Positions 8,967-17,911 of a DNA stretch of 64,000 bases are shown here, in pieces (position 1 is the first letter of the stretch; each line of letters starts with the position of its first letter). The notes beneath the pieces were generated by a model that searched no databases, had not been told where the DNA came from, and saw nothing but the letters and a program-made list of their open reading frames with translations. A program made the translations under genes and the position numbers. This DNA is from Glaesserella australis (GTDB lineage Bacteria > Pseudomonadota > Gammaproteobacteria > Enterobacterales > Pasteurellaceae), in the NCBI RefSeq assembly GCF_003260095.1, contig NZ_PTPX01000002.1, forward strand, positions 116,330 to 180,329. Reading direction: 5' to 3'.

Positions 8967-9926
8967 ATGTTGCTTTCTTTAATTCGTAAGCTTTTTCTCG
9001 TCATTATTTCATTGCTGATTTTGTCTTGTATTAGCTATTGGATTTTGCTTAGAAATCCACATTATGCATCTATGGCTCAGGGCATTTCAGGTTATTGGAT
9101 CTATCTTCAACAACTTTTGGCGGGTAATTTGGGTTTTAGTGAAATGACAGGAGAACCTTTAACCAAATTAATTTTGAGTGTGTTCCCCGCCACCATTTCA
9201 CTGTGCTTATCTGCGTCTATTCTTTCTTTGATTTTAGGTATTCCTTTAGGCTTTTTTGCAGCAGTTCAGCGAAAAAATATGATAGGGAAGCTGATGGGGA
9301 CATTAGGCTCTTTAAGCCTTGCTGTGCCTGTGTTTTGGCTTGCTATTGTGTTACTTGCTTATGCATCAAGTCATCATTGGGCAATTTCAGCGGTAGGGGA
9401 GTTGCATCCTATTTATGATGTCCCCGTTATTACAGGGGTGAAAACGCTAGATATTTTTTTATCAGACTCGCCCTATAAATTAAAGATGTTACAGAGTGCT
9501 TTGCATCATCTTGCTTTGCCAACGTTGGTGTTAGCTGTTCCGGCAACACTTGAAATGATGAGAATCACGAAATTACGCACAGAATATGTTCTACAACAAA
9601 ACTATGTGAAAGTTGCTCGAATACGAGGTTGGTCTCCACTTAAAATTTGGTGGGTACATATTCTTAGAAACACATTGCCACCACTTATTCCAAGTATTGC
9701 CCGTAATGTGACGTTAATTTTTGCCTTTGCTATGTTAATTGAGAATGTGGTTAGCTGGGGAGGCGTGGGGCGTTGGATGATCAATGCGCTCGCGATAAAG
9801 GATTACCATGCAATTTCTGCAGGGGTTTTGGCAATTGGTATTTTTGTCTTGAGTGTGGATTTATTAGCCAGCTTACTCACGAATTTGTTAGACCCTTCTC
9901 ATAAGAAAGATTGGTATAACAAGTAA
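8967..9926 (+). CDS. sapB: SapB inner-membrane permease
   Basis: One of two membrane subunits of the Sap importer, binding-protein-dependent transport (BPD_transp_1) family. There are about six hydrophobic segments and the cytoplasmic EAA-type loop ARIRGWSPLKIWWVHILRNTLPPL, which docks the ATPase. Length 319 aa agrees with E. coli SapB. The ATG follows the sapA stop after one base. In the usual order sapC follows directly; here an unrelated ATPase gene intervenes. An uptake signal (ACAAGCGGT) lies at 9926-9934, immediately after the stop. Confidence 0.93.
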   Translation: MLLSLIRKLFLVIISLLILSCISYWILLRNPHYASMAQGISGYWIYLQQLLAGNLGFSEMTGEPLTKLILSVFPATISLCLSASILSLILGIPLGFFAAVQRKNMIGKLMGTLGSLSLAVPVFWLAIVLLAYASSHHWAISAVGELHPIYDVPVITGVKTLDIFLSDSPYKLKMLQSALHHLALPTLVLAVPATLEMMRITKLRTEYVLQQNYVKVARIRGWSPLKIWWVHILRNTLPPLIPSIARNVTLIFAFAMLIENVVSWGGVGRWMINALAIKDYHAISAGVLAIGIFVLSVDLLASLLTNLLDPSHKKDWYNK

Positions 9927-9940
9927 CAAGCGGTCTTTTT

Positions 9941-10018
9941 TTGACTGTTTTATACAAAATTATATTTATTATGTATAATTATATTTGGGGAATATAATTT
10001 TATATAAAGGAAAAAGAG
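9941..10018 (+). promoter_or_regulatory. Very A/T-rich promoter-like leader of the inserted ATPase gene
   Basis: The 78 bases before the ATPase gene are almost pure A/T and hold several -10-like hexamers (TATAAT at 9974-9979, ATATAATT near 9992-9999) and a -35-like TTGACT at 9941-9946. No single pair has ideal spacing, so I give a region. An AAAGGAAAAAGAG ribosome site ends it. It suggests the ATPase gene can be transcribed independently of sapAB. Confidence 0.4.
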
Positions 10019-11113
10019 ATGAAAACTGTTGATGCACTTTATTTTCCAAGAACCGAGCTTGCCACTCGTTTACTTTCATCGCTAGACATTGGGATTACGC
10101 ATGCTTTTACCCTTTTTGCCCCGCGTCGCATGGGGAAAACACAGTTTCTTTTGAATGATATTAAACCAATGGCAGAGCAGATGGGGTTCCATGTTTTTTA
10201 TTTCAGTTTTATGGAACAACACAACTACACCATGCAAACATTTACGCATGAGTTAGTCGCCTTTTTAGATAAAATCTCGAAAGGTTCTAGTAAACTTTTA
10301 GATAAACTTAAACAGGTTAGTGGTATTGATTTGTTTGGTGTGGGTATTGAGTTAGCTCAGAAATCGGAAACGCCATTAATCACCGTGAGTACGATTATTT
10401 CTGAGATTGCACAGCGAAGCGATAAACCTATTTTAATGTTATTAGATGAAGTTCAAGAATTAGCACGTATAAAAGGCGCTAATGGGTTTATTCGTTCTTT
10501 GCGGACAGGGCTTGATATTAACCAAAATAAAGTGAAAGTGATTTTTACAGGAAGCAGTACAAATGGATTGCGAGCAATGTTTAATGATAATAAGGCGCCA
10601 TTTTTCCACTTTGCTCATCCGTTAGATTTCCCGAATTTGACTAAAGCATTTACGGATTTTTTAGCCGATATTTATTATCAACGTACCCAAAAGCAGATTG
10701 ATAAAGACATATTTTTTGCGTTATTTAAGCAGGTGAATTTTACACCGCTTTATCTAAGAGCCATTACGCAAGATATGATTGTTAATCCTGATCTCAGTTT
10801 ATCGGCTGCAGCACAATATCGATTAGCACAATTTGATGAGCAATCAGATAATTATGCTGTTTGGCAAACATTAAGTGAGTTAGAACATTTGCTATTAAAA
10901 TATATCGCAGGTGGAAATTTATCTGTTTATAGCAAAGCATTTCGTACGATGTTGGCAGAACAATTAGGGGTGAATGATATTTCTGCAAGTACCATTCAGG
11001 GTAAGCTTCGAAAACTAGAAAAGCATGAGTTGATTACTCGTAATTTAGATAATCATGTTGAAATCAATAATCCACACTTTAAAACTTGGATTATTGAGAA
11101 TAAACAAGATTAG
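10019..11113 (+). CDS. AAA/STAND-type ATPase inserted in the sap operon
   Basis: P-loop ATPase resembling the archaeal-ATPase (ATPase_2) group, 364 aa, soluble, function unknown. Walker A is the variant APRRMGKT (34-41), Walker B is MLLDEVQE (Asp143-Glu144), and a sensor-like FTGSS lies at about 176-180. The last 60 residues look like a winged helix (STIQGKLRKLEKHELI). Proteins of this layout are common accessory genes; some act in DNA-related or conflict functions, but nothing here fixes a role. It sits between sapB and sapC, where E. coli has nothing, behind its own A/T-rich leader. It might be a passenger or a Sap-linked regulator; I favour passenger. The Walker motifs are intact, so it should be active. 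Confidence 0.85.
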   Translation: MKTVDALYFPRTELATRLLSSLDIGITHAFTLFAPRRMGKTQFLLNDIKPMAEQMGFHVFYFSFMEQHNYTMQTFTHELVAFLDKISKGSSKLLDKLKQVSGIDLFGVGIELAQKSETPLITVSTIISEIAQRSDKPILMLLDEVQELARIKGANGFIRSLRTGLDINQNKVKVIFTGSSTNGLRAMFNDNKAPFFHFAHPLDFPNLTKAFTDFLADIYYQRTQKQIDKDIFFALFKQVNFTPLYLRAITQDMIVNPDLSLSAAAQYRLAQFDEQSDNYAVWQTLSELEHLLLKYIAGGNLSVYSKAFRTMLAEQLGVNDISASTIQGKLRKLEKHELITRNLDNHVEINNPHFKTWIIENKQD

Positions 11114-11139
11114 GCGTTTTCTTATTAATGTAAAAGACA

Positions 11140-12030
11140 ATGTTATTTAACCGAGATCCAGAACAATTCCGAGAGTCTGCGTATTTACGTCAATTTTGGA
11201 TAGAATTAAGAAAAGATACCTTTGCACTGATTAGTGTTAATTTCTTTTTATTGCTCATAGGTTTAGTTTTCTTTGGCTATTTTGTCGCGCCTTATCATGC
11301 AGATACCCAGTTTATTGGTCGAGAACTTATGCCGCCGTCGTGGAGTGATAATGGGCAGATTATCCACTTCTTTGGTACAGACGATTTAGGGCGGGATATT
11401 TTCAGCCGTATTCTTTATGGTTTTTATTATACGGTGGGATCGGCGTTGATCATCACCTTAGCGATCGCTTTGTTAGGCGGCGTTATTGGCGTGATTGCAG
11501 GAACAAAGAAAGGCGGTTCTATTTTTATTTTAAGCCACTTATTTGATACCTTTTTATTTACGCCAATTTTGTTGATCGCCATTATTATTGCGACCTTAAT
11601 GGAGCCTTCTTTGGTGAATGCGATGTTAGCCATTTTCCTTGCTATGTTGCCCCATTTTATTCATAAAATTTATCAAATGACGCAGCGGGAACTTGCTAGA
11701 GAATATGTGGTGACATTAAAGCTAGAAGGGGCGAGAAAACGAGATTTAATTCGAGAAGTGGTTTTGCCGAATTTAACTGTGATTGCGGTGAAAGAACTGT
11801 CTCATATTTTTGTGATTGCGATTCTTGATATTAGTGCTTTGAGTTTTATTTCGTTAGGTGCAACAAGCCCAATGCCTGAATGGGGGGTGATGATTCGAGA
11901 TTCTCTTGAGTTAATTTATATTGCGCCTTGGACGGTTATTTTACCCGGTATGGCTATCATTTTTTCTATTTTAATCATCACGATGCTAGGGAACAGCATT
12001 GTGCGTGTCCTTGAAAAATATCGTTATTAG
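11140..12030 (+). CDS. sapC: SapC inner-membrane permease
   Basis: Second membrane subunit of the Sap importer. It has an N-terminal cytoplasmic stretch, a first membrane segment at about 30-50, the periplasmic motif LMPPSW...[16 protein letters not shown] typical of DppC/SapC proteins, and an EAA loop [18 protein letters not shown]. Length 296 aa equals E. coli SapC. The start is 26 bases after the inserted ATPase gene and its ribosome site is weak, so expression may depend on read-through. sapD follows after 8 bases with a GGGGA ribosome site. Confidence 0.93.
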   Translation: MLFNRDPEQFRESAYLRQFWIELRKDTFALISVNFFLLLIGLVFFGYFVAPYHADTQFIGRELMPPSWSDNGQIIHFFGTDDLGRDIFSRILYGFYYTVGSALIITLAIALLGGVIGVIAGTKKGGSIFILSHLFDTFLFTPILLIAIIIATLMEPSLVNAMLAIFLAMLPHFIHKIYQMTQRELAREYVVTLKLEGARKRDLIREVVLPNLTVIAVKELSHIFVIAILDISALSFISLGATSPMPEWGVMIRDSLELIYIAPWTVILPGMAIIFSILIITMLGNSIVRVLEKYRY

Positions 12031-12038
12031 GGGAAGAT

Positions 12039-13076
12039 ATGGCATTACTCGATATTCGACATTTAAGTATTGAAATCAATACACCAAATGGACGCATTAA
12101 AATGGTCGATGATATCAACTTAACTCTTGATAATGGAGAAATTTGTGGGTTGGTTGGAGAGTCAGGCTCAGGGAAAAGTTTAATTGCCAAGGTCATTTGT
12201 GGATTAGTAAAAGAAGAGTGGATTATTACTGCTGATCGCTTTCGTTTTAACGATGTGGAACTGTTAAAACTTTCTCCTTCACAACGGCGTAAAATCGTTG
12301 GCGACGATATTTCGATGATTTTCCAAGATCCATTATCTTGTTTAGATCCCAGTGAAAGAATTGGTAAACAATTAATGGAAACTATCCGCTTTAAAGGCAA
12401 GTGGTGGGAACGTTTAGGTTGGAAAAAACGCCGAGCGATTGAGTTATTACACCGGGTTGGGATTAAAGATCATAAGGATATCATGCAGAGCTACCCGAGC
12501 GATATTACTGAGGGGGAAGCACAGAAAGTGATGATTGCGATGGCGGTTGCGAATCAGCCACGCTTGTTGGTTGCAGATGAACCGACCAATACCATGGAAG
12601 CGACCACACAGCTACAAATTTATCGTTTACTCTCAAGTATGAATAAAAATCTGGGTACATCCATTATTTTAGTCAGCAATGATATGCTGAGCGTGCATAA
12701 ATGGGTTGATTCTTTTAATGTACTTTATTGTGGGCAGACTGTTGAAATTGCGAGTAAGGAAACCATTATGGAAACGCCTTATCACCCTTATACCTCTGTT
12801 CTATTGCACAGTGTGCCAGACTTTTCTAAGCCTTTACCTTTTAAAGGACGGCTGAATACGCTAAAAGGAACTGTGCCTATGTTGCAGGATATGCCGATTG
12901 GTTGTCGGCTTGGCCCACGTTGTCCTTTTGCGCAGAAAAAATGTGTCGTAAAACCCCCGCTACGTAAATTCCGACAACATGAATTTGCTTGCCATTTTCC
13001 GATCAACTTTAGAGAACAGAACTTCCTACGCAAAGAAGAATTTATTCCCGTGGTGGTCAATGAGAAGGTGGAATAA
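12039..13076 (+). CDS. sapD: SapD ATPase of the Sap importer
   Basis: ABC ATPase that powers SapBC; in E. coli SapD also supports Trk potassium uptake. Walker A is GESGSGKS near residue 42. The signature is the SapD-specific ITEGEAQKV instead of LSGGQ, and Walker B is LLVADEPTN. The C-terminal oligopeptide-transporter extension carries a Cys-rich segment ([15 protein letters not shown]) that in related ATPases binds an iron-sulfur cluster. Length is 345 aa. The usual last gene, sapF, does not follow: the next 280 bases hold a repeat element, then a convergent LysR gene. Confidence 0.95.
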   Translation: MALLDIRHLSIEINTPNGRIKMVDDINLTLDNGEICGLVGESGSGKSLIAKVICGLVKEEWIITADRFRFNDVELLKLSPSQRRKIVGDDISMIFQDPLSCLDPSERIGKQLMETIRFKGKWWERLGWKKRRAIELLHRVGIKDHKDIMQSYPSDITEGEAQKVMIAMAVANQPRLLVADEPTNTMEATTQLQIYRLLSSMNKNLGTSIILVSNDMLSVHKWVDSFNVLYCGQTVEIASKETIMETPYHPYTSVLLHSVPDFSKPLPFKGRLNTLKGTVPMLQDMPIGCRLGPRCPFAQKKCVVKPPLRKFRQHEFACHFPINFREQNFLRKEEFIPVVVNEKVE

Positions 13077-13148
13077 GGTTTGCTGTTCTATGTAGCAAAT
13101 TAACTTGGATAACGTTCGTTTAAAAATTACAACTGTTTGTAACATTCC

Positions 13149-13281
13149 CTTCCCCCGTTTACGGGGGAAGGTGCCGAAGGCGGAAGGGGGGATTGCAATA
13201 AGGTTGCACATGATATTGCATTTATATGGCTTATCTCCCTCCCATCAGCCTTCGGCAGCTCCCCCCGCAAGCAGGGGGAGC
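13149..13281. repeat. REPIN-like palindromic element, copy 1
   Basis: Two G/C-rich hairpins in inverted orientation enclose about 45 unrelated bases. The left one has arms CTTCCCCCGT / ACGGGGGAAG; the right one has GCTCCCCC / GGGGGAGC. Each is flanked on its inner side by the shared word TGCCGAAGGC (read inward). The first 50 and last 37 bases are identical to the copy at 55311-55456 while the middle differs. It occupies most of the 282-base gap between sapD and the LysR gene. No ORF or transposase is associated. Confidence 0.85.
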
Positions 13282-13358
13282 TAATGTTAGGGAAATTTGT
13301 AAATGATATTTGGGTTGTATAAATGCTAAAAAATCACCGCTTGTTTGTCTCAGCGTCA

Positions 13359-14249
13359 CTATAAAAAATCTTTTTGCTCTTTCATTAATTGTGTAAAAAA
13401 TTCAATCGCCACTTTGACTTTCGGGGAAAGATAGCGACGATTTGGGTAGAGCAGGCTAATATCAAGTGGCTCTTGTTCAACATGATGTAGAATAGGAATC
13501 AGCTCTTGAGTCGCCAATTCATCTTTAATCAAAAACTTCGGAATATTAATTATTCCTTGTCCTGCTTTTGCCATTTGTACTAAGGCGTAGCCATTGTTGC
13601 TGTAAACTTGTCCTTGCGGTTTAAATTTAATTTGATGACCGTTTTCATTAAACTGCCAAAAGTGCTGTGTTTCATACAACAGACATTGATGTTCTTGTAG
13701 CTCTAATGCCGTTTGTGGCGTGCCAAATTTCGCTAAATAATCGGGAGAAGCGACGACTAAGTGATGTGCTTGTGCAATTCGTTTTGCCACAATGGAACTA
13801 TCTTCCAGCTTGCCGATACGCAACACTAAATCATAACCTTCTGACACCACATCTACACGGCGATCATTAAATTCTAAATTTAGCTGTAAATGGGGATAGG
13901 TTTCGGTAAATTGACTTAAATGTGGGGCAATAAAGCGAGAGCCAAAATCCATGGGTAAAGACATAGTAAGTTTGCCATGTAAGCTGGATGTTACATTGGT
14001 CACACAATCTTCCGCTTCTTTTAGCTCATTTAAAATCGGTAAACAACGTTGATAAAAAAGTAAGCCTGCTTCCGTCGGGCTAATTCGGCGTGTGGTGCGT
14101 TGTAGCAAGCGGACGTTAAGGTGTTCTTCCAACTGTGCGACCAATTTACTTGCCATTGCTAACGAGATCTGTTCTTGCTGTGCCGCTTGGGTAAAACTTT
14201 GGGTTTCGATTACTTTACAAAAGAGATTTATTGCGTTGAGTTTATCCAT
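13359..14249 (-). CDS. LysR-family transcriptional regulator
   Basis: It has an N-terminal winged helix-turn-helix (residues 1-60, SFTQAAQQEQISLAMASKLVAQLEEHL, split around ARLLQRTTR) and a type-2 periplasmic-binding effector domain (about 88-290). At 296 aa it is standard, and closest by eye to the group of short LysR regulators with the N-terminus MDKLNAINLF seen next to oxidoreductase or efflux genes. No divergent target gene lies beside it: upstream is a repeat and topA, downstream convergent sapD. The effector and regulon are unknown. It is probably monocistronic. Confidence 0.9.
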   Translation of the reverse strand: MDKLNAINLFCKVIETQSFTQAAQQEQISLAMASKLVAQLEEHLNVRLLQRTTRRISPTEAGLLFYQRCLPILNELKEAEDCVTNVTSSLHGKLTMSLPMDFGSRFIAPHLSQFTETYPHLQLNLEFNDRRVDVVSEGYDLVLRIGKLEDSSIVAKRIAQAHHLVVASPDYLAKFGTPQTALELQEHQCLLYETQHFWQFNENGHQIKFKPQGQVYSNNGYALVQMAKAGQGIINIPKFLIKDELATQELIPILHHVEQEPLDISLLYPNRRYLSPKVKVAIEFFTQLMKEQKDFL

Positions 14250-14383
14250 TGAAACCTTCTTTATATTGTCTTTTCAGAAAATGCTTGCTATTGTTACAAG
14301 AATTTTGAGTGAGTTCAAATAAATGTTTACTTTAAGGAAATAGTTTTTTATTTTCTTTCTTCATTTTTCTTTTAAAAGAAAAA

Positions 14384-14449
14384 GTAGGGTGGGTCTTGAC
14401 CCACCGCTAACGAATGCAATTTTTAATGGTGGGTCAAGACCCACCCTAC
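14384..14449. repeat. Inverted pair of TAGGGTGGG-type palindromes
   Basis: A perfect 22-bp inverted repeat occupies 14384-14405 and 14428-14449; each arm is itself a palindrome (GGTGGGTC-TT-GACCCACC). The 22-base centre is unrelated. It lies in the 225-base space between the LysR gene and topA. A shorter relative sits at 44442-44471. Nested palindromes of this kind are typical of REP/REPIN sequences. Confidence 0.8.
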
Positions 14450-14474
14450 AACCATATATTTTTAGGTGTTTTCA

Positions 14475-17087
14475 ATGGGAAAATCATTAGTAATTGTCGA
14501 GTCGCCAGCTAAAGCTAAAACAATTAATAAATATTTAGGCAGTGACTTTGTGGTGAAATCCAGTGTCGGACATATCCGCGACTTGCCAACCAGTGGCGTA
14601 GAAAAAGAGGAAAAAGCGGAAAAGGCAAAACCGATTTCGACCAAAGGAATGTCCGCTGAGCAAAAAGCGTTGGTAAAATCGGAAAAAGAACGTACCGCTT
14701 TAGTCAAGCGTATGGGGGTCGATCCTTACCACGATTGGCAGGCGAACTACCAAATTTTACCGGGTAAGGAAAAAGTCGTTTCTGAACTGAAATCCCTTGC
14801 CAAAAAAGCCGATCATATCTATCTCGCAACCGACTTGGATAGAGAGGGAGAGGCGATTGCGTGGCATTTGCGTGAGATGATCGGCGGTGATGAAGCTCGT
14901 TTTAGCCGTGTGGTGTTTAATGAAATTACCAAAAATGCGATTAAACAAGCCTTTGAAAAGCCTGAACAACTCAATATGGATAGAGTAAACGCTCAACAAA
15001 CACGCCGTTTCTTAGATCGTGTGGTGGGCTTTATGGTGTCGCCGTTACTGTGGAAAAAAGTCGCTCGAGGCTTGTCCGCTGGGCGTGTGCAATCGGTGGC
15101 GGTGAAATTGTTGGTGGAGCGTGAGCGTGAAATCAAAGCGTTTCAGCCGGAAGAATTTTGGGAAATTTTAGCGAAAACATCGGCGAAAAAAGGTGAGTTG
15201 GCTTTAGATTTAGTGCAATTTAAGGGCAAAAAATTCTCGGCGAAAAATCAAAAAGAGGCGGAACAAGCGGTCAGATCCTTGCAAAATTCTGCATTTATTG
15301 TTACCGAAATCGACAAAAAACCAACATCGTCCAAAGCCAAAGCCCCGTTTATTACTTCAACCTTGCAACAAACGGCAAGCACCCGTTTAGGCTTTAGTGT
15401 GAAGAAAACAATGATGTTGGCACAGCGTCTGTACGAAGCAGGTTACATCACCTATATGCGTACCGATTCGACCAACTTAAGCCAAGATGCGTTGTCAATG
15501 GCTCGTGGCTATATTGAAAAGCAGTTCGGCGAACGTTATTTGCCAAGCAAACCGAATTTCTATGCAAGCAAAGAGAAAGCCCAAGAGGCTCACGAAGCCA
15601 TTCGTCCATCTGATGTTATGGTCAAAATGCAAGATTTAAGCGGAATGGAAAAAGACGCTGAACGCTTGTACGACTTGATTTGGCGACAATTTTTAGCTTG
15701 CCAAATGACCCCAGCGGAGTACGACTCAACCAGTTTGACTGTGACCGCTGGCGATTATGAATTGAAAACCAAAGGGCGAGTGTTGCGTTTTGACGGTTGG
15801 ACGAAAGTGTTGCCAGTTCAAGGCAAAACTGCTGAAGATCAAGAGTTGCCAGAAGTTAGCCTGAAAGAAACCTTGACACTCAATGAGATCGTGCCAAGCC
15901 AACACTTCACCAAACCGCCTGCACGTTATAGCGAAGCGGCGTTGGTAAAAGAGCTTGAAAAACGGGGGATCGGTCGCCCTTCAACCTATGCGGCGATTAT
16001 CTCGACCATTCAAGAGCGTGGCTATGTACGAGTGGAAAACCGCCGTTTTTATGCAGAAAAAATGGGCGAGATCGTCACCGACCGCTTAAATGAAGCTTTT
16101 AGCGATTTGATGAATTACGATTTCACCGCCAATATGGAAGATACGCTCGACCAAATCGCATCGGGCAATAGCAATTGGAAGGACGAATTAAACCGCTTCT
16201 TTGCGGATTTTTCTGAAAAATTAACCACTGCGGAACTTGATGAGTTAGAGGGCGGAATGCGTCCAAATAACCTTGTGGAAACGGATATTCACTGTCCGAC
16301 CTGTAGTCGTAAAATGGCGATTCGCACCGCAAGTACAGGGGTGTTCTTAGGTTGCACAGGCTATGCGTTACCGCCAAAAGAGCGTTGCAAAACGACGGTG
16401 AATTTAATTCCTGAAGCAGAACTGCTCAATGTGTTGGACGAAGATTCGGAAACCAACGCCTTGATGAAACGTAAACGTTGTCCGAAATGCGATACCGCAA
16501 TGGATAGTTACGTGATTGATCCGCAACGTAAAATTCATATTTGCGGTAACAACCCAAATTGTGATGGTTATCTGATCGAAGAGGGATCATTCAAAATCAA
16601 AGGTTATGACGGACCTGTGGTCGAGTGTGACAAATGCGGGGCTGATATGCACTTAAAACTCGGTCGTTTCGGCAAATATATGGGCTGTACCAACTGCGAT
16701 AACACACGCAAAATTCTCAAAAACGGCGAAGTTGCCCCACCAAGAGAAGAGCCTGTGGCGTTCCCTGAATTGAAATGCGAAAAATCTGACGCTTATTTTG
16801 TGTTGCGAGACGGTGCAAGCGGTGTGTTTATGTCGGCACATAACTTCCCGAAATCCCGTGAAACCCGTGCGCCAAAAGTGGCAGAGCTTGCTCAATACAG
16901 TGAACGTCTGCCTGAAAAATTGCAATACCTAGCCGACGCACCACAGCAAGATCCAGAAGGCAATGAAGCTATTATCCGCTTTAGCCGTAAAGAAAAACGT
17001 CAATATGTGACTTCCGAGAAAAATGGTAAAGCAACCAAATGGATTGTCGATTATCTTGATGGGAAGTGGGTGGAACGTAAGAAATAA
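14475..17087 (+). CDS. topA: DNA topoisomerase I (type IA)
   Basis: Relaxes negative supercoils through a transient 5'-phosphotyrosine bond. The ATG at 14475 ([15 protein letters not shown]) is chosen over a GTG at 14466 because the family begins there and AGG lies 8 bases before it. The product is 870 aa. TOPRIM acidic motif DLDREGE is present, the catalytic tyrosine is Tyr327 in [11 protein letters not shown], and the C-terminal part holds Cys-rich zinc modules (CPTC, CPKC, CDKC each with a second pair) followed by a basic tail. All expected motifs are intact. It has its own terminator. Confidence 0.98.
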   Translation: MGKSLVIVESPAKAKTINKYLGSDFVVKSSVGHIRDLPTSGVEKEEKAEKAKPISTKGMSAEQKALVKSEKERTALVKRMGVDPYHDWQANYQILPGKEKVVSELKSLAKKADHIYLATDLDREGEAIAWHLREMIGGDEARFSRVVFNEITKNAIKQAFEKPEQLNMDRVNAQQTRRFLDRVVGFMVSPLLWKKVARGLSAGRVQSVAVKLLVEREREIKAFQPEEFWEILAKTSAKKGELALDLVQFKGKKFSAKNQKEAEQAVRSLQNSAFIVTEIDKKPTSSKAKAPFITSTLQQTASTRLGFSVKKTMMLAQRLYEAGYITYMRTDSTNLSQDALSMARGYIEKQFGERYLPSKPNFYASKEKAQEAHEAIRPSDVMVKMQDLSGMEKDAERLYDLIWRQFLACQMTPAEYDSTSLTVTAGDYELKTKGRVLRFDGWTKVLPVQGKTAEDQELPEVSLKETLTLNEIVPSQHFTKPPARYSEAALVKELEKRGIGRPSTYAAIISTIQERGYVRVENRRFYAEKMGEIVTDRLNEAFSDLMNYDFTANMEDTLDQIASGNSNWKDELNRFFADFSEKLTTAELDELEGGMRPNNLVETDIHCPTCSRKMAIRTASTGVFLGCTGYALPPKERCKTTVNLIPEAELLNVLDEDSETNALMKRKRCPKCDTAMDSYVIDPQRKIHICGNNPNCDGYLIEEGSFKIKGYDGPVVECDKCGADMHLKLGRFGKYMGCTNCDNTRKILKNGEVAPPREEPVAFPELKCEKSDAYFVLRDGASGVFMSAHNFPKSRETRAPKVAELAQYSERLPEKLQYLADAPQQDPEGNEAIIRFSRKEKRQYVTSEKNGKATKWIVDYLDGKWVERKK

Positions 17088-17090
17088 TGA

Positions 17091-17115
17091 AAAAGCGAAC
17101 TCATGTTCGCTTTTG
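17091..17115 (+). terminator. Intrinsic terminator of topA
   Basis: Perfect 10-bp arms AAAAGCGAAC / GTTCGCTTTT with a TCAT loop, 3 bases after the topA stop. Confidence 0.85.
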
Positions 17116-17128
17116 TATGCTACAACTT

Positions 17129-17186
17129 ACAAGCGGTCACTTTGTACTTAGAATTTGCAAATTTCGAGTCCAATCTGACCGCTTGT
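17129..17186. repeat. Inverted pair of DNA uptake signals between convergent topA and nth
   Basis: ACAAGCGGTCA (17129-17139) and its exact complement TGACCGCTTGT (17176-17186) form 11-bp arms around a 36-base spacer that contains GAATTTGCAAATTTC, the A/T-rich companion of extended uptake signals. Paired signals between convergent genes can also act as terminators in this family. Confidence 0.75.
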
Positions 17187-17192
17187 GTTTGG

Positions 17193-17828
17193 TTAAATCT
17201 CTGTTTTTTCTTTATATTCACATAAATCTTCAATAATACACGAACCACAGCGAGGTTTACGGGCAATGCAAGTGTAGCGTCCGTGTAAAATTAACCAGTG
17301 GTGAACATCGACCTTAAACTCGTCAGGCACGACTTTCAGTAGCTTTTCTTCCACTTTAACCACATCTTTCCCTGGGGCAAAATTGGTGCGGTTAGAGACA
17401 CGGAAAATATGGGTATCCACCGCAATGGTCGGCTGTCCAAAAGCAGTATTTAGTACCACATTGGCGGTCTTTCTACCTACGCCAGCAAGAGCTTCAAGTT
17501 CTTCACGAGTTTGTGGCACTTCACCGTTATGCTTTTCGATAAGATCTCGGCAAGTTTTAATAATGTTTTCGGCTTTGCTGTTAAATAAGCCGATGGTTTT
17601 GATGTACTCTTTTAAGCCATCAACACCCAAGTCTAAAATCGCCTGTGGCGTATTTGCTACAGGGTAGAGCTTCGCCGTGGCTTTATTAACACCAACGTCC
17701 GTTGCTTGAGCAGATAAAATTACCGCAATCAACAACTCAAATGGATTGGAATAATTGAGTTCCGTGGTCGGATGCGGATTTTCGTTGCGTAAGCGAGTTA
17801 AAATTTCAATACGTTTTTCTTTATTCAT
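17193..17828 (-). CDS. nth: Endonuclease III
   Basis: Bifunctional DNA glycosylase/AP lyase for oxidised pyrimidines in base-excision repair. The start at 17828 (MNKEKRIEILTRLR) gives 211 aa, identical in length to E. coli Nth; the longer frame to 17939 would translate a palindromic repeat. The helix-hairpin-helix LAGVGRKTANVVL with catalytic Lys and the following VDTHIFRV with catalytic Asp are present. The C-terminal 4Fe-4S loop has the canonical C-x6-C-x2-C-x5-C spacing. It lies downstream of the TSUP gene on the same strand, separated by a hairpin-bearing 83-base gap. Confidence 0.97.
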   Translation of the reverse strand: MNKEKRIEILTRLRNENPHPTTELNYSNPFELLIAVILSAQATDVGVNKATAKLYPVANTPQAILDLGVDGLKEYIKTIGLFNSKAENIIKTCRDLIEKHNGEVPQTREELEALAGVGRKTANVVLNTAFGQPTIAVDTHIFRVSNRTNFAPGKDVVKVEEKLLKVVPDEFKVDVHHWLILHGRYTCIARKPRCGSCIIEDLCEYKEKTEI

Positions 17829-17845
17829 TATAAGTTCCATATTTA

Positions 17846-17901
17846 CTCTCTCCCGTTTACGGGAGAGAGACAGCTTACAAATTCGTTTAGAATTTGTAAG
17901 C
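17846..17901. repeat. Double hairpin between the TSUP gene and nth
   Basis: Two adjacent hairpins: arms CTCTCTCCCGT / ACGGGAGAGAG (17846-17869) and GCTTACAAATTC / GAATTTGTAAGC (17873-17901). The core CCCGTTTACGGG is shared with the left hairpin of the element at 13149 and 55311, so it is probably a diverged relative. It lies in the 5' leader of nth. Confidence 0.7.
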
Positions 17902-17911
17902 AGAGAGAGGG

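Noticed and set aside
13149-13281. CRISPR-like repeats
   Set aside because: Only two inverted hairpins, no regular spacers and no cas genes; better read as a REPIN-like element.
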